The translations under genes and the position numbers were made by a program. Shown here piece after piece: positions 1 to 10,450 of a stretch of 64,000 nt of DNA. The notes under the pieces were generated by a model. The model searched no databases and was not told the origin of the DNA. It saw only the letters and a list, made by a program, of their open reading frames with translations. The first letter of the stretch is position 1. Each line of letters starts with the position of its first letter. Source of the stretch: Duganella sp. Root1480D1 (GTDB taxonomy: Bacteria > Pseudomonadota > Gammaproteobacteria > Burkholderiales > Burkholderiaceae_D); assembly GCF_001427305.1 (NCBI RefSeq), contig NZ_LMFZ01000001.1:497261-561260 (forward strand), given 5' to 3'.

Positions 1-274
1 GCAGGGCGATGACATCGATTCCCGCCTCGACACCGTCAATGACGTCCAGCGGATTGATTCGCGAAGATTCCGCCTGCACGGGCGACCGCAGCGCCAGGCG
101 CGCCCGGATCTCTTCACGGCGTGCGTGTTCGGCCTCGCGTTGCGCGATCAGCTCCGGCGCCAGCTTCACCTCCTCCGGCAGATTTGCGCCGCAATACAGG
201 CAGCGCGCCACACTGCGGTTCAGCACCCCGCGGTTGCAGGCAGCGCAGCGGAACTTCGGTTCGATGTCTTTCAT
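1..274 (-). CDS. Zinc-ribbon protein, C-terminus cut by window edge
   Basis: Partial gene; about 91 codons are visible before the window edge and no stop is seen. The N-terminus (MKDIEPKFRCAACNRGVLNR) carries two CxxC-type pairs, CAAC near residue 10 and CLYC near residue 25, a small zinc ribbon, followed by a charged helical stretch rich in Glu and Arg. The ATG overlaps the TGA of the TolB-like gene by the ATGA pattern, so the two are translationally coupled. Function unknown; the zinc ribbon is visible, its partner is not. The product is probably cytoplasmic, since no signal peptide is present. Confidence 0.6.
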   Translation of the reverse strand, partial: MKDIEPKFRCAACNRGVLNRSVARCLYCGANLPEEVKLAPELIAQREAEHARREEIRARLALRSPVQAESSRINPLDVIDGVEAGIDVIAL

Positions 275-1566
275 GCAGCAGCACGGTCCTGCACCAACAC
301 CGCCCCCACCAGGTCGCCCTGCGACACCAGCGCAGAACGACCTTGCGCGTCCAGCGCAAACAGGCCGCGGCCATTGCTGTAGACGATGGTGCCGTTCGGT
401 GTGATATCAAACGAACTCACATTGTTCGCCACGACGGATTCGCCGCCGCTGCGCATGCGCCGCACCAGCTGCCACGACGATGGCACCAGCGAAGGAATGC
501 CGCCAATGCTGGCCTCCTTGCGCAGCGCGCGTTCGGCATTGATGCGCTTGCCCTGCAGGACGATGTCCTTCATATCCGCCTGCATCGGCATGCCGCTTGC
601 GCCGGTCAGCGGCTTGCGCGAGTACATGAGCGAGAAGAAATTCAGGTAATGGAACACGGCACGCAGCAGGCGAAATGGGAAGAACAGGGTGTCGAGCACC
701 ACGTTCCCCGCGTTGTACTGCTGCGGTTCATAAGGCCGGCGAATGAAGAACAATGCACCGTCCGGCGCCACGCGCGGCGACAGGAAGTCATAGCGGGAAT
801 CTTCCAGCACCGGCGTAATGCGGCCAGTCGCTGTATTCAATTCCTGCAGCGTCACATGGCCCGTCGCAGCCCAGCCGCCATGCTGGTCGCGCCCAATCGC
901 TGCGGATTGGTAAATCACGGTGGACTCGTCGCCTGGCACTGGCGTAGGCGAGGAATCGATCGTATCGCCGCCGGTCAGTTCGCGCAGGCCATCGCCATTG
1001 CTGCGCATGGTCGCGATATGACTGACGCCACCGCGCCCGCGCAAGGCGCAAACAATCGTCTCGCCGGAGGGCGACAGGCACAGGTCATCGAGCTGCAATT
1101 GCTGACGGTGCAGCAAGCGCTCCTCATGCCCGCTGGCGATATCGTAGGAAAACAAGCCACCCATGCCATGGTCGGCCTGGAAGTACAGCAGCTTTCCCTC
1201 ACCGGCGAACAGCGCCGACGAGATCAGGAACGGATCGCTGTGGCGCTCGAAATCGCGATAGTTGCCCTGCGCCGCAACGCCAAAGGCGGTGTCCTTTTTC
1301 CATGCGTTCTTTTCGCGGCTGCGCTCCGCGCGGTCCATTGCCTGCTGCGCGTAGGGGCTGGAAATTTCCTGCACTGCGCCATAGCCGCCCTGCACGAACA
1401 GCTTGCCGTTGGAGACCCAGCCGATCTGCACCGGCGGCACGCTGCCACCCATCGCCTGCGCCGGCGCCGTGCCTTGCGAGGCGGCCGGCTGGACATACTG
1501 GTTGGTCGACTTATAGAACAGCACGACCAACAGCACAACAATTCCCAATATGATCAGGACATGCAT
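271..1566 (-). CDS. TolB-like beta-propeller protein with N-terminal membrane anchor
   Basis: 431 aa. Residues 1-18 form one hydrophobic helix (MHVLIILGIVVLLVVLFYK), an uncleaved anchor rather than a lipobox signal. The body has repeating propeller-like segments such as DGLRELTGGDTIDSSPTPVP, the pattern of TolB/WD40-like PD40 repeats (read a value, compare, print). The ATG at 1566 is preceded by GAAGGTGA at good distance. It is the first gene of a coupled pair with the zinc-ribbon gene (ATGA overlap). Family knowledge suggests a protein-interaction scaffold; the actual role here is unknown, and the assignment to PD40 repeats is by eye. Confidence 0.55.
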   Translation of the reverse strand: MHVLIILGIVVLLVVLFYKSTNQYVQPAASQGTAPAQAMGGSVPPVQIGWVSNGKLFVQGGYGAVQEISSPYAQQAMDRAERSREKNAWKKDTAFGVAAQGNYRDFERHSDPFLISSALFAGEGKLLYFQADHGMGGLFSYDIASGHEERLLHRQQLQLDDLCLSPSGETIVCALRGRGGVSHIATMRSNGDGLRELTGGDTIDSSPTPVPGDESTVIYQSAAIGRDQHGGWAATGHVTLQELNTATGRITPVLEDSRYDFLSPRVAPDGALFFIRRPYEPQQYNAGNVVLDTLFFPFRLLRAVFHYLNFFSLMYSRKPLTGASGMPMQADMKDIVLQGKRINAERALRKEASIGGIPSLVPSSWQLVRRMRSGGESVVANNVSSFDITPNGTIVYSNGRGLFALDAQGRSALVSQGDLVGAVLVQDRAAA

Positions 1567-1963
1567 GGATCACCTTCACCGTGAAGCCGCAGTGCGGCAA
1601 ATTCGAATGATTATATTGCCATTGCCCCGCAGAAAAAGTCACGGAAAATCACGCAGCGGAGCCTCAAGTAATGGGGCTTCCCAATCCCGGTTTCTTATTC
1701 CTTCACCGGCAAGCGGTAGAGGCTTTCCGCGACTCGCGCCCAATCGGTGCTGAGCGCGTCGGCAAATTGATGGTTAGCCACTTGCGCAGTCCGCTCCAGT
1801 CCGGGCGCGACCAGCTCCGCACGCCGCGATCTTTGCTTTCAATGCTTTCATGCGAGGGAAGCCAGCGGCGTCAGGGGATTGGTCTGTGCCGCTTGTGCCA
1901 ACGCCTCGCGGCTCGCGTCATACCAATCGAACACTCGCAGAATGACCGCAGCCTCCAGCCCAC
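1567..1963. other. 397-bp stretch without an intact gene
   Basis: Between the TolB-like gene and the next intact minus-strand gene there is no convincing complete ORF. Most of it (1695-1976) is covered by a minus-strand reading frame that looks protein-coding but has two in-frame TGA codons and no normal start; it is listed separately as a pseudogene. The remaining part, 1567-1694, holds the presumed promoter and ribosome site of the TolB-like gene; no clear promoter boxes or terminator were recognised. Confidence 0.6.
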
Positions 1964-1976
1964 TCAAAGTAAATCG
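1695..1976 (-). pseudogene. Decayed small gene with two in-frame stops
   Basis: Read on the minus strand in one constant frame, this gives about 94 codons. The first part contains GLEAAVILRVFDWYDASREA and ends at TGA (1850-1848); a second TGA follows at 1841-1839; reading then continues through ELVAPGLERTAQVANHQFAD to TAA at 1697-1695. Composition is protein-like (Ala, Leu and Glu helices, aromatic pairs). There is no ATG; a TTG sits at 1967-1965, and an in-frame TAA lies just upstream inside the neighbouring gene. The simplest explanation is a gene broken by point mutations. The family is not recognised; a phasin-like helical protein is one possibility, unsupported. Confidence 0.4.
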
Positions 1977-2590
1977 TTACATGCCCTGGTGGTCAAAGAA
2001 CGCCATACGTATTCTGCCGATTCCGCCCCGGGGAATATGATCACGTTGCTGCGCATCGATTCCATCGTGATCGACAGGACGCATCCACCCGGATGAGCCC
2101 TCAGGAATTTTTTCAGTTCAGATGATGCGCGTCGATCCATGCCTTTTGTCGGCTTGGTGTAATACAGCAGGCTAGCATCTCGCGCGTACCACGTGAAAGG
2201 GATGCTGTCCGTTTGCGAAAAGAAGCACAGCAAATCGCCATACGAGGGCATGATTTGCAGATGGCCGGCCAACTGCGCGAGAACGCGGCCGCGGTCCGCG
2301 AGGAATTCGAGCAAACGTGGCGCGGAAGAAAAATCGAGATCGTATGCACCGCTTGACTGCGCGAGAAATTGCGCCACGTCGTGCGGCAACGGCCGCTCGT
2401 CTGTCACTTCCAGTCCGTATAGCCGGGTGATGTCGGCTCCCTGCATCGACTCGGACAAAGCGGCCAGGTACCCAAGTTGCGCACGCAAGCGTTCTTCGCC
2501 GCCAGCTCCGGGTTCCGCGAACTGCGCAAACATGGCGCCGGTCTGCAAATAACCCGCACGCAAATTTTCAAGGTAGGCCGACTTTTCCAT
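1964..2590 (-). CDS. Hypothetical protein (unknown family)
   Basis: 208 aa, not recognised. No signal peptide or membrane segment. The central part (LPHDVAQFLAQSSGAYDLDF, around residues 68-87) faintly recalls the conserved core of SMI1/KNR4 (SUKH) proteins, in which a helix precedes a short G-rich turn, but the match is weak. The ATG directly follows the TAA of the gene upstream with no gap, so the two genes form a tight pair. A SUKH-like gene lies divergently upstream of the pair, which makes a polymorphic toxin-immunity neighbourhood conceivable; this is inference only. Confidence 0.6.
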   Translation of the reverse strand: MEKSAYLENLRAGYLQTGAMFAQFAEPGAGGEERLRAQLGYLAALSESMQGADITRLYGLEVTDERPLPHDVAQFLAQSSGAYDLDFSSAPRLLEFLADRGRVLAQLAGHLQIMPSYGDLLCFFSQTDSIPFTWYARDASLLYYTKPTKGMDRRASSELKKFLRAHPGGCVLSITMESMRSNVIIFPGAESAEYVWRSLTTRACNDLL

Positions 2591-3598
2591 TTACTCGAAC
2601 AGGACCGGATAGCGTCGGCGCCCTTCCGTAAGAATCTCCGCGACCAGTGCTTCGGCTTCTGCGCACGGTTCGCCGCCTGCCAGCATCGTTTTCCTGAAGC
2701 TGCTTGCCTGCTGGCCGTTTTGAAGTTGACGAAGACCGAGCGGCCAGAGCCATTTCCTGATCAACTGGAGCTTCAGCATGGTGACGGCCTTCCTGTGCTC
2801 CAACTGCTCACCGATAGGCATAAATTTCAGCAAAGCCAGGAAAACCAAAGCACGCCAGGTCGGCCTGACATTCTCGGGAATCGGGTAGTTTGTCTTGACC
2901 TGCTCATACTCAAGGAAGGCAGGCGTAAGCCACGTTTCCGCCTCGCTCGCCTCAAGCGACTGGACTGCCAGCCGGATAGCGCCCTGCCAGCCCTGTGTCC
3001 CCTGCCCCCGCTTCAAGCCACCGGGACGCCCCGACAACAGCTCCGAGAGGCGAACATCCTCTTCGTACTGCCAACGCTGGAAATCAACGCCAGGCGGAAT
3101 TGGCAGCAAGAAGAACTTCCCAAGCTGCGCAATATAAGCGCGCAGCCGGTCGAAGAAGGAAGAAAACTCAATATCATCATCCGGCAACAGAATCGCGCGG
3201 AATGAAGCATGCGGAACGTCATCCGCCTCGGCGCCCAGCGCGAGCTCCATTCCATCCTCTCTGCCCCAAAAAACTTCGCATTGAAGAAGAGACTTGGGGA
3301 GGCGCTCAGGCAGATAGCCCATTTCTTCAATGCTGCCCCGCAATGTCTGCGCCAATTGCTCGTCGCCGAGCAATGCATCGACCACTTCATCGGCGCGCTG
3401 CCGCAGGCGGTACTGCATCCCCCACGCCATACCCACTGGCGCCAGCAGCATCGCTATGCGCATCTTCGCTGGGGAGATGCGCGCCCACAGCACTTGCACT
3501 TCGCCGGCAAGCCGTTGAGGTTCAAGTGTTTGCGTATTGAGGCCGAGGTAGTCGCGGAACTCGAGCAAACGCTCCTTCACGATCATTTGCATCTGCAT
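2591..3598 (-). CDS. Hypothetical protein (unknown family)
   Basis: 335 aa from the ATG at 3598; two more in-frame ATGs follow at 3592 and 3586 (MQMQMIVKERLLEFRDYLGL), and a TTG lies upstream at 3607, so the start is uncertain. No clear Shine-Dalgarno sequence precedes any of them. There is a hydrophobic patch near residues 50-65 (MRIAMLLAPVGMAWGM) that could be a buried helix. The rest is mixed alpha/beta with many Leu and Arg residues. It is the first gene of a two-gene unit with the 208-aa gene, stop and start adjacent. The family is not recognised and no function is proposed. Confidence 0.6.
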   Translation of the reverse strand: MQMQMIVKERLLEFRDYLGLNTQTLEPQRLAGEVQVLWARISPAKMRIAMLLAPVGMAWGMQYRLRQRADEVVDALLGDEQLAQTLRGSIEEMGYLPERLPKSLLQCEVFWGREDGMELALGAEADDVPHASFRAILLPDDDIEFSSFFDRLRAYIAQLGKFFLLPIPPGVDFQRWQYEEDVRLSELLSGRPGGLKRGQGTQGWQGAIRLAVQSLEASEAETWLTPAFLEYEQVKTNYPIPENVRPTWRALVFLALLKFMPIGEQLEHRKAVTMLKLQLIRKWLWPLGLRQLQNGQQASSFRKTMLAGGEPCAEAEALVAEILTEGRRRYPVLFE

Positions 3599-3758
3599 CC
3601 ATGGCAAGCCCGCACGGGCGACGCGCTAGCTTAGCAGACTTCAGGTGTCGGCAATCTGGAATAGCAACATGTTCGTTTCGCCGTCCATGCATGCGCACTC
3701 AATCGATGCGCTGGAGCAGCAGATGAGACATAATCCCCCGAAGGAGATGCTGCAAACA

Positions 3759-4325
3759 ATGGAATCAATTAAATCGCTGCTGCTATCAATCCGCCAACTC
3801 CCCGCCACCATTCAAGTAGAGATTGGCGGCAAAACCTTTTCCGCACAGGTGCATCATCAATTCCGGCCTGCGCTTGAGCGCAATGCGGCGATCCTTGAGC
3901 TTAGCCAGCTTGGCGTCGATGCGCCGCAACTGGAGCAGCTATATGAAGCCACCGATGGCTGCGTCTTGTTCCAATGCGGGGTCGATGGCTACTTCCTTCC
4001 GCCGGTTCGCTTCTTCCCGCTCAATGCGATCGCCGCGCAAACTGCCTATATGCAGGCTTCCGCTGATGACGAGGAGGATGCAAACGGGGAGCGCCCCCAG
4101 CACTCGGGCGGAATGGTGTTTGCCGATGCAGAAGGCACTGGCAATTCCTTCGTGTTGATGAAGCGTGGCGAGTTGCAGGGCAAGGTGGTCTACACGGACC
4201 ACGATCCCGACGCGGATGCTTTTGCCATTTCACCGCAGGACCTCTTGCAACAACTGGCGCTGCCGCCCCATCAGGGTCTTTGCAAGCTCTGGGGTGCAGA
4301 TAAAGTCCGGTTCACTGAGTCTTGA
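3759..4325 (+). CDS. SMI1/KNR4 (SUKH)-like protein
   Basis: 188 aa using the ATG at 3759, chosen because AAGGAG lies at 3741; in-frame GTG and ATG codons further upstream (3645, 3669) would lengthen it by up to 38 aa. The segment LSQLGVDAPQLEQLYEATDG followed by a Phe/Leu-Pro-rich loop (YFLPPVRFFPL) fits the SUKH fold: helix, LP-type turn, then a short sheet giving the ligand site. SUKH proteins are often immunity proteins of polymorphic toxins, but many are orphan intracellular binders. No toxin gene is adjacent. The 3' end overlaps the convergent Api92-like gene by 14 bp. Confidence 0.55.
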   Translation: MESIKSLLLSIRQLPATIQVEIGGKTFSAQVHHQFRPALERNAAILELSQLGVDAPQLEQLYEATDGCVLFQCGVDGYFLPPVRFFPLNAIAAQTAYMQASADDEEDANGERPQHSGGMVFADAEGTGNSFVLMKRGELQGKVVYTDHDPDADAFAISPQDLLQQLALPPHQGLCKLWGADKVRFTES

Positions 4326-4962
4326 CGCACTTGCCGGCGAAAGCTTCCACCAGCGCTTTGCGTTCCTCGGGCTGCAGCCTTGCCTGCTCGCCAATACGGC
4401 CTTCGCGAACGATGAAGCGTTTGCCGCTGCGCTGCTGATCATCGGCGTAAGTAACGTGAAGGTCGATCTCCGGGACTCGCCTGGACCAGGCCTTCAGCAC
4501 CGGCGTCGGGCATTTGTTGGCGATGAACCAGACAGTCTTGCGGCCTTCCAACGCCTCTATCATGCCGCCGTCGGCGTTACCTTCGGTTCCCCAATGCTTC
4601 AACTGCCATGGCTCCCTGGTCGCAAAGCCATGCTCGGCGAGGTTGCCGGCCGCCCGGTCGGCCATGGCCTTATATTCTGGCCAGCATTCCATCGTGCGGA
4701 AGGCTTGCAGCAAGTCCTCCCTGCTTTGCGGCGGAAAGGCCAGGCCCAGGCTGGATGCGGCTTCCTTGAACATCCACTGCGCGGCCACTTTCCGCCAATC
4801 TCCGTGGATGGCTTCGTATCCGGTTTCAACTACATTGGACCATTCCAGGTCCAGGGCTGGCGGCATCGCGATGGCGGAATTGAAGTCCACCGCAAGGGCG
4901 GTGCCGAACAATTCAGGGTCGGCAGCCGTGTCAATCCTGAAGTAGTTGAAGTTGCCGGCCAT
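4312..4962 (-). CDS. Api92/YubB ferredoxin-like domain protein
   Basis: 216 aa. The C-terminal half contains HWGTEGNADGGMIEALEGRK followed by a strand and NKCPTPVLKAW, which matches the plan of the Api92/YubB-like ferredoxin fold: W-G-T-x-x-N-A, a strand pair, then an aromatic/Pro segment before a helix (usual motif TAWSPP). Here CPTP replaces the usual SPP. Function in the family is poorly known; members are common on plasmids and phages. The ATG overlaps the TAA of the MarC gene (TAATG), so translation is coupled. It converges on the SUKH-like gene with a 14-bp overlap. The family call is by eye. Confidence 0.5.
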   Translation of the reverse strand: MAGNFNYFRIDTAADPELFGTALAVDFNSAIAMPPALDLEWSNVVETGYEAIHGDWRKVAAQWMFKEAASSLGLAFPPQSREDLLQAFRTMECWPEYKAMADRAAGNLAEHGFATREPWQLKHWGTEGNADGGMIEALEGRKTVWFIANKCPTPVLKAWSRRVPEIDLHVTYADDQQRSGKRFIVREGRIGEQARLQPEERKALVEAFAGKCVKTQ

Positions 4963-5558
4963 TACAGCGTCTTGACGAACTCGCGCACACCGCCAAGCAG
5001 CATCTCGATCGACATCGCCGCCAGGATCAAGCCCATCAAGCGTTCGAAGGCAGTCATCACCTGTGAGCCGAGGGCTTTCTGCAAACGCTCCGCGCCAAGG
5101 AAGACCACCAGCCATACCACGACCACGGCAGCCAGCGCCGCCACGTGCATCAGCACCTCACCGGTGCTCTCGCGTGAAAACAGCAGCACAGTCGCCAGCG
5201 CGGAAGGACCGGCCAGCGCGGGAATCGCCAGCGGCACGATGAACGGTTCACCGCCCTCCTGCTTGCCCAGCACCCCATCCGGATGCGGGAACACCATGCG
5301 GATCGCGATCAGCAGCAGGATCACGCTGCCGGCAATGCGCAGCGACGCTTCCGACAGGCTCAGGGCCTTGAGGAAGTGGCTACCGAAGAACATGAACACC
5401 AGCAGCACGACGAAGGCAATCAGGCATTCGCGCACCACGATTTTCGGGCGGCGCTTGGGCGGCACGGTCGCCAGGGCCGATGCAAAAATGGGAACGTTGC
5501 CGAACGGGTCGGTCACCAGCATCAGCAGGATGAAGGTCTGGAAGAAGTCTTGGGTCAT
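4962..5558 (-). CDS. MarC family integral membrane protein
   Basis: 198 aa with about six hydrophobic segments. The N-terminus (FFQTFILLMLVTDPFGNVPI) with its buried DP motif is the hallmark of the MarC/UPF0056 family, and the middle IPALAGPSALATVLLFSRE repeats the G-P-loop signature of the second half. Length is usual (about 200 aa). Family members sit in the inner membrane; their substrates are uncertain, and the old link to multiple antibiotic resistance was withdrawn for E. coli MarC. The start ATG overlaps the stop of the upstream DUF4034-like gene by ATGA, and its own stop overlaps the next start by TAATG. Confidence 0.85.
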   Translation of the reverse strand: MTQDFFQTFILLMLVTDPFGNVPIFASALATVPPKRRPKIVVRECLIAFVVLLVFMFFGSHFLKALSLSEASLRIAGSVILLLIAIRMVFPHPDGVLGKQEGGEPFIVPLAIPALAGPSALATVLLFSRESTGEVLMHVAALAAVVVVWLVVFLGAERLQKALGSQVMTAFERLMGLILAAMSIEMLLGGVREFVKTL

Positions 5559-6550
5559 GAGTGCGAGTTTACACCACCGGCTTGCGTCGGCGAAGTAGCG
5601 GCTGAACCGCCCTTGCCCAGCTTGCGGTCGCAAGCCTCCACACTGGCCACGTCCGGCCACAGTTCGGGCACGATGCGCTCACCGAGTTCCTGGCGCAGCT
5701 TGAGGTAAGTCTCGCGGTCATTGGCGCGGCAGGCAAAGGAGGCGAACTTGTTGCGGCCACGCAGGTCCTGCGGATGGCGCTGCAGCAGGTCTTCAAAGCC
5801 CGTCTTCACCATGCGCCATTCCGGCAGGCCGCGCTGCTCGCGGAACTGGATTGCATCGTTGCCATTGCCGTCTTCGCGCCAGTACAGGCGCGCATACATC
5901 GCGCCGCCCTCCACTGCCTTGGTGAAGTACACGGCGCGCCGCGCGAACTGGTCGAATTGCACCGCGCTGCCGCCGGCACGCGGGCTATAGGCACGCGACA
6001 TGGCAAAATGGATCTGCAGGTCATTCGGGAAGGCCTGCACCGCGTCCAGATAGGCGCTGGCTGCGCTGCGGCGCGAGCCGGCGCCTTCCAGTTGCAGGCT
6101 GATGTTCAGGCTATGCCACAACGGGCAGGTATTGGCTTGCGCCTTGACGTACTGCAGCCGCGCGATACCGCGCCCTAATTGCTCCTGGTAGAACTCCATC
6201 GCTTCTTTCGGCAAGTGGCCCACGGCGCCCAGGCGCAGTTGCGAAGCATAGGCGCGCCAGTAGATGGCTTCCACCAGTGCCTGCGCCAATCCATCCGGGG
6301 CCTGCTGGCGCCATTGCTCCAACGCGTTGCGGTCGGCTTCCCAGGTTTGCGTGGTGCGGAAATAGTTGTCGAATTGCGCTTCGAAGCTGGCCGGATCAGC
6401 CATGCACGATTCGCGCAGGCCGCGCTCGATGGCGTCGAATTTGCGCTCAGCCCAATGCTTTTGCAGCACGGCCGGTTTGGCGGCTTGGGTCCCGCCTGGC
6501 TCCGGAGGCGAAACCGCTAGCATCAAAGACAACAACATCGAAAGAAACAT
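5555..6550 (-). CDS. DUF4034-like exported protein
   Basis: 331 aa from the ATG at 6550 (MFLSMLLSLMLAVSPPEPGG). This start gives a signal-peptide-like hydrophobic N-terminus of about 14 residues; longer readings upstream run through AT-rich promoter DNA and are rejected. The body is helical with tetratricopeptide-like pairs (ALVEAIYWRAYASQLRLGAV, RRSAASAYLDAVQAFPNDL), the layout of DUF4034 proteins in which a short-lived helix array surrounds W/Y-rich repeats. Role unknown, probably periplasmic. It is the first gene of a coupled trio with MarC and the Api92-like gene, and is divergent from the FKBP gene across a 150-bp AT-rich gap. Confidence 0.55.
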   Translation of the reverse strand: MFLSMLLSLMLAVSPPEPGGTQAAKPAVLQKHWAERKFDAIERGLRESCMADPASFEAQFDNYFRTTQTWEADRNALEQWRQQAPDGLAQALVEAIYWRAYASQLRLGAVGHLPKEAMEFYQEQLGRGIARLQYVKAQANTCPLWHSLNISLQLEGAGSRRSAASAYLDAVQAFPNDLQIHFAMSRAYSPRAGGSAVQFDQFARRAVYFTKAVEGGAMYARLYWREDGNGNDAIQFREQRGLPEWRMVKTGFEDLLQRHPQDLRGRNKFASFACRANDRETYLKLRQELGERIVPELWPDVASVEACDRKLGKGGSAATSPTQAGGVNSHS

Positions 6551-6701
6551 CGACAATCCCGGCGACAGCAAAATGATGCCAAGAATTGTATAGTCATTTC
6601 CAAAGGGAAATATATCGAAATACCACTTGTTGCTATATTTTTCGCATTTTGTGGTGGATTCAGTACACTCCTTTCTTTTCCGTTTATTTCGAAAGAAGAT
6701 G

Positions 6702-7142
6702 ATGAAGCGACTGTTTTCCTCCTGCCTTATCGGCGTAAGCCTTACCCTGGCATTGGCGGGCTGCGACCGCAGCAAGGCGCCGGCCCAAACTGAAGCTGCC
6801 GCCATTCCCCTGCAAAAGATCGATACCGTTGTCGGCACCGGCAAGGAAGCGGTTGCAGGCTCCAACGTCGCCGTTAACTATACCGGCTGGATTTACGAAC
6901 CGAATTCGCCGCAGCAGCACGGCGCGCAGTTCGATTCCTCCATCGGCCGCAGCCCATTCAACTTCCCGCTCGGCGCGGGGCAAGTAATCCCGGGCTGGGA
7001 CCAAGGCGTGCAAGGCATGAAAGTCGGCGGCAAGCGCACCTTGATTGTGCCGGCCGCCTTGGGCTATGGCAGCAGCGGCATCGGCCCGATTCCGCCAAAT
7101 TCCAACCTGATCTTCGACGTCGAACTGCTGGAAGTCCGCTGA
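6702..7142 (+). CDS. FKBP-type peptidyl-prolyl isomerase lipoprotein
   Basis: 146 aa starting MKRLFSSCLIGVSLTLALAG then Cys, a lipoprotein signal with lipobox LAGC; an ATG three bases upstream is the alternative start, preferred less because it abuts the GAAAGAAG ribosome site. The FKBP domain covers residues about 35-146: VNYTGWIYE, FPLGAGQVIPGWDQGVQGMK, LGYGSSGIGPIPPNSNLIF and the terminal FDVELLEV, with the active-site residues Tyr, Asp, Phe, Val-Ile and Trp in place. It catalyses cis-trans isomerisation of Xaa-Pro bonds, presumably in the periplasm attached to a membrane. Monocistronic, with a strong terminator immediately after. Confidence 0.9.
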   Translation: MKRLFSSCLIGVSLTLALAGCDRSKAPAQTEAAAIPLQKIDTVVGTGKEAVAGSNVAVNYTGWIYEPNSPQQHGAQFDSSIGRSPFNFPLGAGQVIPGWDQGVQGMKVGGKRTLIVPAALGYGSSGIGPIPPNSNLIFDVELLEVR

Positions 7143-7143
7143 T

Positions 7144-7184
7144 AAAAAAAGGCGGGAGGGCTTGCGCCCTTCCGCCTTTATTCG
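7144..7184. terminator. Bidirectional intrinsic terminator after FKBP gene
   Basis: Eleven-base arms GGCGGGAGGGC (7151-7161) and GCCCTTCCGCC (7166-7176, one mismatch pair) with a TTGC loop, followed by TTTATT and preceded by a run of seven A. It ends the FKBP gene on the plus strand and, by its A-run, also the phosphoribosyltransferase gene coming from the other side. Confidence 0.85.
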
Positions 7185-7197
7185 AAGCCGTCCACTA

Positions 7198-7743
7198 TCA
7201 AGCGGCGGTTTCGCCTTTCTTGATCCAGGCTGCCAGCTGGTGCGGGCGCAGGCCGTCGTAGTCCTCGAACGGCTGGTGGATCCATGGGTTGTGCGGCAGT
7301 TCTTCCATCTGGTAGTCAGGCTTGAATGCCGAGCAGCCCTTGGTCCAGATCACAGCCGAACGCACTTCGGTCACGCCTTCAAAGTTGTCCTTCAGGTGCT
7401 TCATCACCTTGGTCAGGGTCACGCCGGAATCTGCCAGGTCGTCGACCAGCAGGATCCTGCCGGACAGCGGGCCCTTGGTCATGGTCATGTACTTGGCGAT
7501 ATCCAGGTCGCCGCGCACAGTGCCGGCTTCTTCGCGGTAGGAGCTGGTCGACAGGATCGCCAGCGGCACGTCGAAGATGCGCGAGAACACGTCGCCCGGA
7601 CGCACGCCGCCGCGCGCCAGGCACAGCACCATGTCGAACTTCCAGCCCGATTCATGAACCTTCAGCGCCAGGCGCTCGATCAGGCGATGGTACTCGTCCC
7701 AGCTAACCCACAGGTGCTTTTGGTCGGATACAGGAGTGGTCAT
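7198..7743 (-). CDS. Purine phosphoribosyltransferase (xanthine/hypoxanthine type)
   Basis: 181 aa from the ATG at 7743; a longer reading would run into purA. The PRPP-binding loop is ILLVDDLADSGVTLTKVM (around residues 104-121), with two acidic residues and the DSG turn; CLARGGVRPGDV is the upstream PPi-loop (ARGG). These mark type I phosphoribosyltransferases that join a free purine base to PRPP. The family members in this position are annotated as hypoxanthine or xanthine transferases; the exact base cannot be read from sequence. It follows purA by 19 bp on the same strand, consistent with a purine salvage/AMP synthesis pair. Confidence 0.85.
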   Translation of the reverse strand: MTTPVSDQKHLWVSWDEYHRLIERLALKVHESGWKFDMVLCLARGGVRPGDVFSRIFDVPLAILSTSSYREEAGTVRGDLDIAKYMTMTKGPLSGRILLVDDLADSGVTLTKVMKHLKDNFEGVTEVRSAVIWTKGCSAFKPDYQMEELPHNPWIHQPFEDYDGLRPHQLAAWIKKGETAA

Positions 7744-7762
7744 GCTTATAGTTCTTTCTTGC

Positions 7763-10239
<2,477 letters not shown>

Positions 10240-10360
10240 GGTTGGTGCTATTGAATTAAAAACAATGCAGGCGCAACGACGCCACCCACAAAAGTGGATG
10301 ACCAAACCGCGTATTTTACGCGAAATTGTTGCGGTGCAGGTAAAAAATGGCGGCAAAAAA

Positions 10361-10440
10361 ATGGGGCGAAAAATAGGGACGGACCCCATTTAATGGAGAA
10401 GTCCCCATTAAATGGGGTCCGTCCCCATTTTTTCGCCCAT
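10361..10440. repeat. Long near-perfect inverted repeat, AAATGGGG family
   Basis: Two 36-bp arms, 10361-10396 and 10405-10440, are reverse complements except for about three differences (one a one-base shift in an A-run), with an 8-base loop. The core of each arm is GGGACGGACCCCATTTAATG, itself a smaller palindrome. It lies between the end of hflC (10451) and the start of hisZ (10239), all on the minus strand. It could end the hflKC transcript or stabilise its 3' end. A shorter relative lies between der and hfq. Confidence 0.85.
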
Positions 10441-10450
10441 CTTTTTCGGC

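Noticed and set aside
121..1584. Long plus-strand reading frame opposite the TolB-like gene
   Set aside because: It is the antisense shadow of the propeller gene: Arg/His/Gln-rich composition, no recognisable domains, no ribosome site.
1839..1850. TGA recoding as selenocysteine
   Set aside because: Two close TGAs without a visible SECIS-type hairpin, no start codon and no sign of recoding elsewhere; decay is simpler.
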